A stretch of DNA of 64,000 nucleotides, from contig NZ_AXAL01000006.1 in the NCBI RefSeq assembly GCF_000472785.1, positions 62,208-126,207 on the forward strand, given 5' to 3'. This DNA comes from Mesorhizobium loti CJ3sym (GTDB taxonomy: Bacteria; Pseudomonadota; Alphaproteobacteria; Rhizobiales; Rhizobiaceae). A program made the position numbers and the translations under genes. The notes beneath the pieces were generated by a model that did not search any database, was not told the origin of the DNA, and was given only the letters and a program-made list of their open reading frames with translations. How positions within the stretch are numbered: position 1 is the stretch's first letter; every line of letters begins with the position of its first letter. Positions 27,136 through 35,365 of this stretch are shown one piece after another.

Positions 27136-27885
27136 TCAGGCGATGCTCAGGCCGCCGTCGATCAGCATTTCCGCGCCGACCATGAACGGGCATTCGTCCG
27201 AGGCCAGAAACACCACCGCGTTGGCGATTTCCTCGGCGGTTCCGAAACGGCCGGCGGGCACCAGGCCGACCACCGCTTTGGCGCGCGCCTTCGCCGCCTC
27301 CGGGTCCAGTCCGAGCTTGTCGTTGAGTGGCGTGTCGATGGGGCCGGGGCTGATCACGTTGGCGCGGATGCCGCGCCCTATCAGTTCGCCGGAGAGCGTC
27401 CGGGCGAGTGAAATCATGCCGGCCTTGGCCAGTGCATAGACGTGCGTTCCGGCCATTCCCATATGCGCGTTGACCGAGCCGCTGAGGATGATCGACGACG
27501 GGTTCGAAAACAGCGGAACGAGCGCCTTGACCAGGAAGTACGGCCCCTTGAGGTCGACATCGATGCTCCTGTCGAACGCCGCCTCGGTCCAGTCGCCAAG
27601 CGGGCGCAGATCGGCGATGCCGGCGTTGAGGAAGAGGGCGTCGAGCTTGCCGAAGGTCTCCCCGATCTGCCGTGCGATGTCGGCCTGGGCCGCGGCATCT
27701 CCAGCATCGGCGGCGATGACGAGCACATCGCCGCCCAGGACGTTGCGCGCCTCCTCGAGACGGCCCGGATTAGTGCCGGTGATGGCGACGCGTGCGCCTT
27801 CCTCGATAAAACGTCGCGCCGTCACCAGGCCAATGCCGCTGGTGCCGCCGGTGATCAACGCGGCCTTGCCTGTCAGTCTGGACAT
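27136..27885 (-). CDS. Short-chain dehydrogenase/reductase
   Basis: ATG 27885 (MSRLTGKAALITGGTSGIG) follows GGAAAGG and gives 249 residues. Classical SDR features are TGGTSGIG (cofactor loop, about residues 12-19), NAGIA, the catalytic Ser in ILSGSVNAH, and Y-x3-K as YALAKAG. The C-terminus DECPFMVGAEMLIDGG is typical. N and T residues after the second strand (TGTNPGR) suggest NADP or NAD cannot be distinguished confidently. The substrate is unknown. Confidence 0.93.
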   Translation of the reverse strand: MSRLTGKAALITGGTSGIGLVTARRFIEEGARVAITGTNPGRLEEARNVLGGDVLVIAADAGDAAAQADIARQIGETFGKLDALFLNAGIADLRPLGDWTEAAFDRSIDVDLKGPYFLVKALVPLFSNPSSIILSGSVNAHMGMAGTHVYALAKAGMISLARTLSGELIGRGIRANVISPGPIDTPLNDKLGLDPEAAKARAKAVVGLVPAGRFGTAEEIANAVVFLASDECPFMVGAEMLIDGGLSIA

Positions 27886-28032
27886 AGTGATTGCCTTTCC
27901 TCCACACTGCGCATGGGTCAGCGCTGGAATCCCACGATTTTCTAACAGGCTTTTCACCCGGCGTAAGGTGAAGCAATCGCGGGGGCGTGGCAGATGCCAC
28001 GCCCCCGGTCAAATCGGGAAGATCAGTTAATT

Positions 28033-29277
28033 TTAGCTGATCGCTGCTTGCGCCTTCCGGGCTTCCTTCATGTTGGGCAGGAGCACGGTCAGCAGGCCCA
28101 GGAACGGCAAATACGAGCAGATCTGGAAGACAAAATCGATGCCCTTCATATCGGCGACGACGCCGAGCACGGCGGCTGCGATGCCACCCATGCCGAAGGC
28201 GAAGCCGAAGAAGATGCCGGCGATCATGCCGACACGCCCCGGCACCAGCTCCTGCGCGAAGACGACGATGTTGGAGAAGGCCGACGACAGGATCAGCCCG
28301 ATCAGCACCGTCAGCACCATCGTCCATTCCAAATTGGCGTAGGGCAGCGCCAGCGTGAAGGGCAGCACGCCGACGATCGAGAACCAGATCATCGCCTTTT
28401 GTCCATAGCGGTCGCCGAACGGGCCGCCGAGCAGGATGCCCAGCGCCGAGGCACCGAGGAACAGGAACAGCATGATCTGCGACATCTGTACCGAAACGCC
28501 GAACTTATGGATGGAATAGAAGGTGTAGTAGCTGGCGAGGCTGGCGATGTAGGCGTTCTTGCTCAGCACCAGCAGGGTCAGCACGATCAAGGCATTCATC
28601 ACCTTGCGGCGCGGGAAGGGTGACACGAAGCTTGCCGCCTTGCGATTGCCTTGCGCGGCGCGCAGCCGGCTGTACCAGCCGCCGACCTGCCACAGCACAA
28701 TGATGCCGATCAGCGAGCCGACGGCAAACCAGGCGATGCTGGTCTGGCCGAAAGGCACGACGATGAAGGCAGCCAGCAGCGGCCCCATCGACTGGCCGAA
28801 ATTGCCGCCGACCTGGAACAGCGACTGTGCCAGGCCGAACCGGCCGCCCGACGCGAAGCGGGCGATGCGCGAGGATTCCGGATGGAAGATCGCTGAGCCG
28901 ATACCGATCAGCGAGGCGCCGATCAGCAGCAAATAGTAGTGCCCGGCATAGGCCAGCACGACCAGCCCGATCAGGGATGACGCCATGCCGTAGGGCAGCG
29001 AATAAGGCATCGGCCGCTTGTCGGTGACCATGCCGATGATCGGCTGCAGCAGCGATGCCGTGACCTGGAAGGTGAAGGTCAACAGGCCGATCTGCCAGAA
29101 ATCGAGGCCGTAATTCTCTTTCAGAAGCGGGTAAATGGCCGATAGCAGCGACTGCATGATGTCGTTGATGGAATGGCAGAAGCTCACCGCCAGGATGACG
29201 GTGAAAGCCGTCGCCTGGGCTGAAGCGTGACTGGTGGTCGCCGCTGGCGCAACACCGGTTGCTGTCGTATCGGTCAA
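28033..29277 (-). CDS. MFS exporter, fosmidomycin-resistance (Fsr)-like
   Basis: TTG 29277, preceded by a GGAG, gives about 414 residues (frame open to 29424). Twelve hydrophobic segments are visible. The first has the Fsr-type SFCHSINDIMQSLLSAIYPLL, followed by DFWQIGLLTFTFQVTASLLQPIIG and the loop TDKRPMPYSLP. This family exports small drugs such as fosmidomycin. It diverges from the AraC regulator at 29430, which probably controls it. Confidence 0.92.
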   Translation of the reverse strand: MTDTTATGVAPAATTSHASAQATAFTVILAVSFCHSINDIMQSLLSAIYPLLKENYGLDFWQIGLLTFTFQVTASLLQPIIGMVTDKRPMPYSLPYGMASSLIGLVVLAYAGHYYLLLIGASLIGIGSAIFHPESSRIARFASGGRFGLAQSLFQVGGNFGQSMGPLLAAFIVVPFGQTSIAWFAVGSLIGIIVLWQVGGWYSRLRAAQGNRKAASFVSPFPRRKVMNALIVLTLLVLSKNAYIASLASYYTFYSIHKFGVSVQMSQIMLFLFLGASALGILLGGPFGDRYGQKAMIWFSIVGVLPFTLALPYANLEWTMVLTVLIGLILSSAFSNIVVFAQELVPGRVGMIAGIFFGFAFGMGGIAAAVLGVVADMKGIDFVFQICSYLPFLGLLTVLLPNMKEARKAQAAIS

Positions 29278-29429
29278 GGTCGGCTCCGTGGTCTTTTTGG
29301 CGGGCAATGCCCGCAGGCAAGATGGCGGACGCTCCAGCGGCCGCCTAAGGGACGGTTGCCTTATAAGCTGCTTGCGGCACGACTTCTTTCGTGGTTTGGT
29401 CCAATAGTTTCGCAAGTGGGCCATACAAG

Positions 29430-30314
29430 ATGCCGCATGGCAGAGACATCTTTCGCGCCGGCAATGCCAATCTCGGCCAATTGCACGAGAGCCGCTGGCA
29501 GTGGCTGGAGCAAGTGGCCGGGCCGGCGGTGGCGTTGCCGACCGAATATCCGGACGGCTATCTCGTGCCGCAACACCGCCATAGCCGCAGCCAGCTGCTG
29601 CATGCGCTGGTCGGCGTCGTGCTGGTGACGACGCGGCACGGGCGCTGGATGGTGCCCCCAGACCATGCGATGTGGATTCCGGCTGGCACAGAGCATTCCG
29701 TCGAGATGCTGGGCGATGTCTCGATGCGCTCGGTCTATGTCATGCCAGGTGCTATTCCCGGCCTGCCGGAAGGCTTGCGCGTCGTCGGCGTCACCGAGCT
29801 GATGCACAGCCTGATCGTGGAATCGGAGAAGCTGCCGCAAGGCGGGGAGCTGGAAGGGCGCGGCGGGCTGATCATGAACCTTCTGCTGCACGAAATCCCG
29901 ACCCTGCCGGAACGGCCGCTCGGACTGCCATTCCCGTCGGATCCGCGGCTGGCGATACTTTGCCGTCGCTTTGTCGCGGCACCTTCGCCGCATGCGACGA
30001 TCGACGAATGGGCTGACGCGGCCGGCATGAGCCGCCGCTCCTTTACCCGCGCTTTCCAGCGCCAGACTGGCCTGTCGCTGTCGACATGGCGTCAGCAGGC
30101 CTGCCTGTTTGCAGCACTGCCAAGGCTCGCCGATGGCGAGCCGATCACCAGGGTGGCGCTCGATCTCGGCTACGACAGCGTGCCGGCCTTCATCACCATG
30201 TTCAAGCGCATGCTTGGCTCCTCGCCGCGCGGCTATATGCGCGGCGCGCGAGACAATGGCGAAGCCATGCGGCGGCTAAGCGGCCCGGCCCGGCTGGAGA
30301 CCCCGGCGCCTTAA
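29430..30314 (+). CDS. AraC-family transcriptional regulator
   Basis: ATG 29430 gives 294 residues: an N-terminal cupin-like sensing domain (PQHRHSRSQLLHALVGVV, WIPAGTEHSVEM) and a C-terminal AraC domain with two helix-turn-helices (WADAAGMSRRSFTRAFQRQT; RVALDLGYDSVPAFITMFKR). It is divergent from the MFS exporter gene, the standard layout for a local regulator. A decayed duplicate of its central coding segment lies about 100 nt downstream. Confidence 0.95.
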   Translation: MPHGRDIFRAGNANLGQLHESRWQWLEQVAGPAVALPTEYPDGYLVPQHRHSRSQLLHALVGVVLVTTRHGRWMVPPDHAMWIPAGTEHSVEMLGDVSMRSVYVMPGAIPGLPEGLRVVGVTELMHSLIVESEKLPQGGELEGRGGLIMNLLLHEIPTLPERPLGLPFPSDPRLAILCRRFVAAPSPHATIDEWADAAGMSRRSFTRAFQRQTGLSLSTWRQQACLFAALPRLADGEPITRVALDLGYDSVPAFITMFKRMLGSSPRGYMRGARDNGEAMRRLSGPARLETPAP

Positions 30315-30419
30315 GGTTTCATCCGCAAGAGGCTCGCGCGGCCTTGCAGGGATGGCTTCATCGTCAGTGGGGAAGTGTGAAGCCGGCAGGCAGCCGCAGC
30401 CATATTGCCGGGGCGAGTA

Positions 30420-30495
30420 ACATGCGCCCGGTCTATGTTATGCTGGGGCGATCCTTGGACTGCCGGAAGGGTTGCGCGTGTTAGGCGTTACCGAG
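30420..30495 (+). pseudogene. Frameshifted fragment duplicated from the AraC gene
   Basis: This segment resembles 29723-29799 of the AraC gene, sharing CGGTCTATG, CTGCCGGAAG and GCGTTACCGAG with substitutions and one missing base near 30447 that shifts frame. It encodes recognisable pieces (VYVM). Only about 75 bp are left, at the left edge of the low-GC island. Confidence 0.75.
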
Positions 30496-30557
30496 CCCGC
30501 CACCTTACTTCAAACTTACCCTTGACGAGGAAGTGTTCGGAGTGCAAACTAAATGAC

Positions 30558-30770
30558 ATGAAAGCCGTTATTCTTCTAACTGCTGTCGCTGCCGTTGGAC
30601 TACCATCGGCATCTGTGGACGTGACGGCAAAAAAAGCTAACGCTCCACAATACTTGGTGCAAGCTGTGAGTAACAAGTGCGCCACGCCTGCAGGGATTTG
30701 CCTAGTTGGCTTTCAGCCAATAGGATCTGCGTGTTTTTGCGGCCGGTTTGGCGGCGTCATCATCCCTTAG
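30558..30770 (+). CDS. Small secreted cysteine-containing protein (70 aa)
   Basis: ATG 30558 gives a short signal-like N-terminus (MKAVILLTAVAAVGLPSASV) and a mature part with four cysteines spaced C-x6-C-x10-C-x-C (KCATPAGIC, GSACFCG), ending GGVIIP. Similar tiny proteins with this spacing occur in rhizobia, from memory; no function is known. The 3' end overlaps the convergent 719-aa gene by 11 bp. Base composition is AT-richer than the core genes. Confidence 0.65.
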   Translation: MKAVILLTAVAAVGLPSASVDVTAKKANAPQYLVQAVSNKCATPAGICLVGFQPIGSACFCGRFGGVIIP

Positions 30771-32919
30771 GATCTTTGTCAGACATCTGACTTTTTGGAT
30801 CGACCGGGCACGCGGTGCCATGCGCGTCTGATGTGACGTTGGTCATCCTGACGACAACTTTGTTCTTCGCAGTTGAAGTCCCTTCGCTTGTCCACACTTC
30901 TAAGGGAAGTGAACTGGATCCTGACGCATCAATAGATGATGGCGCGTCTACAGAGTTAAAATGAGCCACTATCCCCTGCATATTCGGCAGAACAATAATA
31001 CGGTCGGCCAACTGCGAGCCCAATGTAACGGATGAACTTCTCCAAAGGCGAAACCCAGGAATGAGAATACTACCTTCTTGGCAAGCGGATAATTGTGTCT
31101 GGTCCATAAATGCGTCAAGGATCTTTGGGCCTCTCTGAGATTGCTCCCCTGCAACAAATTGATCAAACGCTTCGTAGTCAGGCGGGAGTTGAATTGTCAT
31201 AGAAAAGTCTTTCATTGGCTGCTCGCGCGATTGCCTGTCAAGCCAGCCAACAGACACATGAAGCTTTAACTCGTTCGTCCATGCGGGCACAGAAACTAAG
31301 GCTAACTCTGATTTCTGTACGGCTGTACCTTGCAACCCATCGAACACCCAGCCGAATGCAACGTCATTTTCCCTGCTTGACGACTCCGAAGTATCGTCCG
31401 AACGCTCGGTTCCGCCGTCTCCATAGCCAACTAGCGATGTCTCACTTCGCGTATCGCGACGACTCTCAACTACCTTAATCCAGGTGTTTGGAAGGGAAGG
31501 GGATATTCCTGACGAGGCAGCATCGGCTCCGTGTTCAGTGTCGTTCATCACCGCTACTGACTCTGTTTTAGGGAAGAGCGCATAGACATAGGCGTCGGTC
31601 TTGCTGATCTTCTCGACAAAGTTGAAAAATCCCGACTGAAGAGTCAGTATGCGTAATCTTCTCTCGCATCGATCTTCCGATGGTTGGCAACTTTCAAGAA
31701 GTTTTCCTTTATTAGTCATGTATGAAATGAGATCACTGCTAATTGGGTAGTGAAAACGGACGTTATATGCCAAACTTGCGTCGCTTCCTCTTCCAAACAA
31801 CGCGACAATCCATTTTTCATCATTTACGCCAGAATCTTCGTAGGACGTAGCCGCCCACGACGGTATAACTTTATCTATCTTAGGGAAGAGATATAAGGAA
31901 TCCGTAACTGTGTAGACGGCAAAATGTAACCTTGGACTGTCACAAGTGAGGCCCCCAAACCGCTGAATTTGGATTAGGTCAGACCAGGGCTCAGGTATCG
32001 GGAGCAGCACGCCTTGGCCGCTTTCGGCAGCTGCATCAAGTTCGTGCGGATCGAGGTATATTCCCAATACGGACGCCAAAACATCAGTGGTCACTCTGTT
32101 TGACTGGGCGCGCAGGTTATCGGCGGAGCAATCGCCAGCGGATATCAGTTTACCTGCAGTCTCATAGCGCCTGTAGTAATTGTTTAATCTTTCATAAATG
32201 CTATCCAGCCAGTTCTGATACAGAAGCGCCGATTGTCGAATTTCCGGAGATAAACTCTCGTCAAAGCGCCCCGATTTCCCGTCTAGATAGAGTTTCATGA
32301 CCTTTGGCAGTGGCTCACCAGGCTCAGATGCAAGAAACGGTTCCGTCAAGTGAATAGAAACCCGCACGAACGCACGCTTATTTGTGTTCTGCCCCGGAAT
32401 AACGGTCGAATCGAATTTTAATCCATAAATAGAGTTTCCAGTTAAATCGTGCCGATCATCTAGCATATTCTCCAATATGAGAGCTCTTATCTTGTCTCGT
32501 ATCCCTGCTCGGATAGAGAATTCCTGATCATACGGCAAAATCAACTGAGTCTTTTCTGTGTCAATCGGACTTGCAGGATCCGGCAACTTATCCGCACCAA
32601 CGGAAAGGTGCATTCGATTGGAAGTGACCCCTGTGACTAGACTGTTTGACAAATCGAGTAATTTCAACTGGGCCCTATACCAATAATCCTGATCGTACCT
32701 ATCGTTTACCAGCCGTTCGCGCGTATAAACCTCTGGACTTCCTACATAAATCGCTCCTCGGGTTTCGAACGGATAAAACGGGGCGAAACGAAAAGACAAG
32801 AGCACAAGAACAATTACCGTGAGTAACAGCCATAGTCCCCGCAATATTGGGAGCCCGCCCTGTACCCACGAGGTGATAACTAATACCTTGCCTTTCATCC
32901 TGCCAAAGAGATCGCTCAT
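30760..32919 (-). CDS. Large membrane-anchored protein of unknown function (719 aa)
   Basis: ATG 32919 is chosen because it overlaps the upstream small gene's stop as ATGA. One membrane helix lies at about residues 27-45 (LWLLLTVIVLVLLSF); no cleavage site is seen, so the remaining about 670 residues should lie in the periplasm. A conserved-looking block LDDRHDLTGNSIYGLKFDST is near residue 155. A Ser/Asp/Glu-rich low-complexity stretch lies near 500-520. Few cysteines. Codon use is AT-rich against the window. I do not recognise the family. Confidence 0.85.
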   Translation of the reverse strand: MSDLFGRMKGKVLVITSWVQGGLPILRGLWLLLTVIVLVLLSFRFAPFYPFETRGAIYVGSPEVYTRERLVNDRYDQDYWYRAQLKLLDLSNSLVTGVTSNRMHLSVGADKLPDPASPIDTEKTQLILPYDQEFSIRAGIRDKIRALILENMLDDRHDLTGNSIYGLKFDSTVIPGQNTNKRAFVRVSIHLTEPFLASEPGEPLPKVMKLYLDGKSGRFDESLSPEIRQSALLYQNWLDSIYERLNNYYRRYETAGKLISAGDCSADNLRAQSNRVTTDVLASVLGIYLDPHELDAAAESGQGVLLPIPEPWSDLIQIQRFGGLTCDSPRLHFAVYTVTDSLYLFPKIDKVIPSWAATSYEDSGVNDEKWIVALFGRGSDASLAYNVRFHYPISSDLISYMTNKGKLLESCQPSEDRCERRLRILTLQSGFFNFVEKISKTDAYVYALFPKTESVAVMNDTEHGADAASSGISPSLPNTWIKVVESRRDTRSETSLVGYGDGGTERSDDTSESSSRENDVAFGWVFDGLQGTAVQKSELALVSVPAWTNELKLHVSVGWLDRQSREQPMKDFSMTIQLPPDYEAFDQFVAGEQSQRGPKILDAFMDQTQLSACQEGSILIPGFRLWRSSSVTLGSQLADRIIVLPNMQGIVAHFNSVDAPSSIDASGSSSLPLEVWTSEGTSTAKNKVVVRMTNVTSDAHGTACPVDPKSQMSDKDPKG

Positions 32920-33146
32920 TGTGGCGTGCACTTGTTTTGGTGGGCACTGACCTCCACGCCATTCTTATAACAAACAGTGAAAAATGCCGTTCCGCTGGAG
33001 CACTGGCTTGCGGTACGAACTTCGACCGTGCACTCCGTGTCTATCGGTAGTATCATTGTTGGGGTAACAGGGTGCGTAATGGGCGCCAGAAGCAGTATAG
33101 TTGCCGACAAGATGGATGTCAGAAACGGCTTCCAAGCGCAGCGCAT
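32916..33146 (-). CDS. Small secreted cysteine-containing protein (76 aa), coupled to the large protein
   Basis: ATG 33146 follows GTGAGG. Residues 1-25 form a signal peptide (FLTSILSATILLLAP). The mature part has four cysteines (TECTVEV, SQCSSG, FFTVCYKNG, NKCTPQ). The stop overlaps the next gene's start (ATGA), so both are made from one message. It does not align with the other small secreted protein beyond size and cysteine number. No family recognised. Confidence 0.65.
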   Translation of the reverse strand: MRCAWKPFLTSILSATILLLAPITHPVTPTMILPIDTECTVEVRTASQCSSGTAFFTVCYKNGVEVSAHQNKCTPQ

Positions 33147-33602
33147 AGCCTCACCAAATCCGAGATGTAGCAATAATAGCCTAACCGCAATACAAAGAGT
33201 TGGCTAGCGTTTTTTGTTGGAGTTGTCCCTGCTGGAGCTGCTTACACTTAAACTTGGCTGCCGTGACAAAGGGGGTTCGGGCGAGAGCCAAATAAGCCTT
33301 TTGAATCAACCAAGTTGATTCAACCTGCTGCCAGCCGGGTACGCTGGACTAGGCTGTTTCGATGTGGTGCGCCGGCGGGTGCGGTGGTGGTATTCAAAGT
33401 TTGATCTGTCATGTCGGACAGGTATCACCGACCAAACGCGGATCAAGATCAACACCCAAGGCGCGATCTGCGCGGTGGCGCCAGGTTGCTGGTTCTGCCC
33501 TAGGCCTTGAGCCTAACCTCAAGGCCGTCAGCAATTGATGGATCCGCAAGGCCGAAATTGCTTAGTCGATGCCAGACACGATCAAGGTAAAGCCTTCCAG
33601 TC
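33147..33602. other. Gene-free region at the right edge of the low-GC island
   Basis: 456 bp without a convincing frame. It contains two perfect inverted repeats: TTGAATCAAC/GTTGATTCAA (33301-33323, 3-nt loop) and GGCCTTGAG/CTCAAGGCC (33503-33526, 6-nt loop). It should also hold the promoter of the two-gene island operon near 33150-33210. No tRNA or attachment site was recognised. Confidence 0.6.
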
Positions 33603-34538
33603 CTAGTCGAACAGGCTCGACACCGATTCCTCGGTCGCGGTGCGCGAGATGGCTTCGCCCATCAGGTCGGCGATCGAGATGACGCGGATGTTCGGGGCGT
33701 CGAGCACGCCTTGCGTCGGCTGGATGGAATCGGTGATCACCAGTTCCTGCAGCTTTGAGCCGCTGATGCGGGCGACCGCGCCGCCCGACAGCACGCCATG
33801 GGTGATATAGGCGGTGACGCTGGTGGCGCCATTGGCCAGCAGCGCATCGGCGGCGTTGCACAGCGTGCCGCCGGAATCGACGATGTCGTCGATCAGCAGG
33901 CAATCCTTGCCGGCGACCGCGCCGATGATGTTCATGACTTCCGATTCGCCTGGGCGCTCACGGCGCTTGTCGACGATGGCGAGCTGCGCGTCGAAGCGCT
34001 TGGCCAGCGCACGGGCACGGACCACGCCGCCGATGTCGGGTGATACGACAACCACGTTGCCGAGCTGCTTGTATTTCGCCTTCACGTCGCGCGCCATCAC
34101 CGGCACCGAAAACAGATTGTCGGTCGGGATATCGAAAAAGCCCTGGATCTGGCCGGCATGGAGGTCGAGCGTCAGAACGCGGTCAACGCCGGCGCGGGTG
34201 ATCATGTTGGCGACCAGCTTGGCCGAGATCGGCGTGCGGCCAGACGCCCGGCGATCCTGCCTCGCATAGCCGAAATAGGGGATGACCGCCGTGATGCGCT
34301 TGGCCGAGGAGCGCATGAAGGCGTCGATCATGATGAGCAGTTCCATCAGGTGATCGTTGGTCGGGAACGAGGTCGACTGCAGGATGAAGACATCCTCGCC
34401 ACGCACGTTTTCCTGGATCTCGACGAAGATTTCCTGGTCGGCGAAGCGCCTGACACTGGCCTTTCCCAAGGGGACATTGAGATAACGGGCGACCGCTTCG
34501 GCCAGCACTCTGTTGGAATTGCCCGCGAAGAGTTTCAT
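33603..34538 (-). CDS. prs: Ribose-phosphate pyrophosphokinase
   Basis: This 311-residue protein matches PRPP synthetase throughout. It has [20 protein letters not shown] near the N-terminus, the [13 protein letters not shown] loop near 95, the [11 protein letters not shown] metal site near 128 and the PRPP-binding loop [18 protein letters not shown] near 213. It supplies PRPP for nucleotide, His and Trp synthesis. It is an isolated unit. Confidence 0.97.
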   Translation of the reverse strand: MKLFAGNSNRVLAEAVARYLNVPLGKASVRRFADQEIFVEIQENVRGEDVFILQSTSFPTNDHLMELLIMIDAFMRSSAKRITAVIPYFGYARQDRRASGRTPISAKLVANMITRAGVDRVLTLDLHAGQIQGFFDIPTDNLFSVPVMARDVKAKYKQLGNVVVVSPDIGGVVRARALAKRFDAQLAIVDKRRERPGESEVMNIIGAVAGKDCLLIDDIVDSGGTLCNAADALLANGATSVTAYITHGVLSGGAVARISGSKLQELVITDSIQPTQGVLDAPNIRVISIADLMGEAISRTATEESVSSLFD

Positions 34539-34695
34539 GCACCGTTCCTGGTGGAGGATAGCGAGACCTGGCGGACTCGCCTGCGCCCTTTAACCGGGCT
34601 TTTAGCGGCCCGCGCCGGTATTGCAAGTGCTCAGATGGGGAATCCGCCGGCTAACACAGGGAAAGCCAGGCACCATCACCGGCTTGCAACACTTA

Positions 34696-35322
34696 CTAGC
34701 TGGCCTTGCCGCCGAGAAACGCCGCGAACTGGTCGATGGTCTGGTCGGCGATCGCCTGCATGGTGGCTGGTGAGACCCCCTTCCAGCTGTCTGCGCTCCC
34801 GCTGGCGGAATTGACCGAAGGCGCCTTCAACTGGCCGTTGATGCGGTGGAGGCGATTGCCCGAGGGGTCGTAGACGTCCCAGACATAGATGACGGTGGTG
34901 TCCTTGCCTTCCGTAAGCGCCGAGAAATAGCCCTTCAGCACATGGGTCGCGGTCTGGTCCTGACTGCCGGCAAGCGTGATGCCGCGCTGCTTGGCGCGCG
35001 TCTGCAGTTCCGCCGTCAGCGGCGTGGCAGCTTCCACCGAAGCGCCGACGATCGGTGCGATCTGCAGCCGGGTCTTGGCGAGGATGGCGGCGGTCTGGGC
35101 AGGCGTGGCCGGTGTGGTGGTGGTTGCGCCGGCCGTGGTGGTGGCCGCTGGGGCGGCGGGCGACGGGACCGTGGCCGCACTGCTCTGGGCGGTCGGCGTT
35201 GCCGGCCCCGAAGTCGCCGGCGGGGTGATGGCGGAAGGTTCGAGAACGTCCTTTGTGTTGGTGCAGGCGGCAAGAGCCAATGCCACAAGCAATGACACGG
35301 TCGTCACATGCGATCGTCTCAT
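34696..35322 (-). CDS. Putative outer-membrane or periplasmic lipoprotein
   Basis: ATG 35322 gives MRRSHVTTVSLLVALALAAC, a lipoprotein signal with lipobox LAAC (Cys 20). A Pro/Ala/Thr-rich flexible region (about residues 30-80) leads to a folded domain containing GYFSALTEGKDTTVIYVWDVYDP and a C-terminal helix. The sorting residue after Cys is Thr, favouring the outer membrane. The function is unknown. Confidence 0.88.
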   Translation of the reverse strand: MRRSHVTTVSLLVALALAACTNTKDVLEPSAITPPATSGPATPTAQSSAATVPSPAAPAATTTAGATTTTPATPAQTAAILAKTRLQIAPIVGASVEAATPLTAELQTRAKQRGITLAGSQDQTATHVLKGYFSALTEGKDTTVIYVWDVYDPSGNRLHRINGQLKAPSVNSASGSADSWKGVSPATMQAIADQTIDQFAAFLGGKAS

Positions 35323-35365
35323 TTGCCTTCTAACTCCTTGGCGAAGAACGCCTCCCATTATGGAT

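Noticed and set aside
31215..31478. + strand frame of 87 codons within the 719-aa gene
   Set aside because: It is antisense to a long frame whose predicted membrane anchor and coupled upstream start are coherent.
33147..33602. tRNA or attachment site next to prs, expected if the island were an integrated element
   Set aside because: No cloverleaf, TTC-arm sequence or integrase gene could be found, so no attachment site is claimed.
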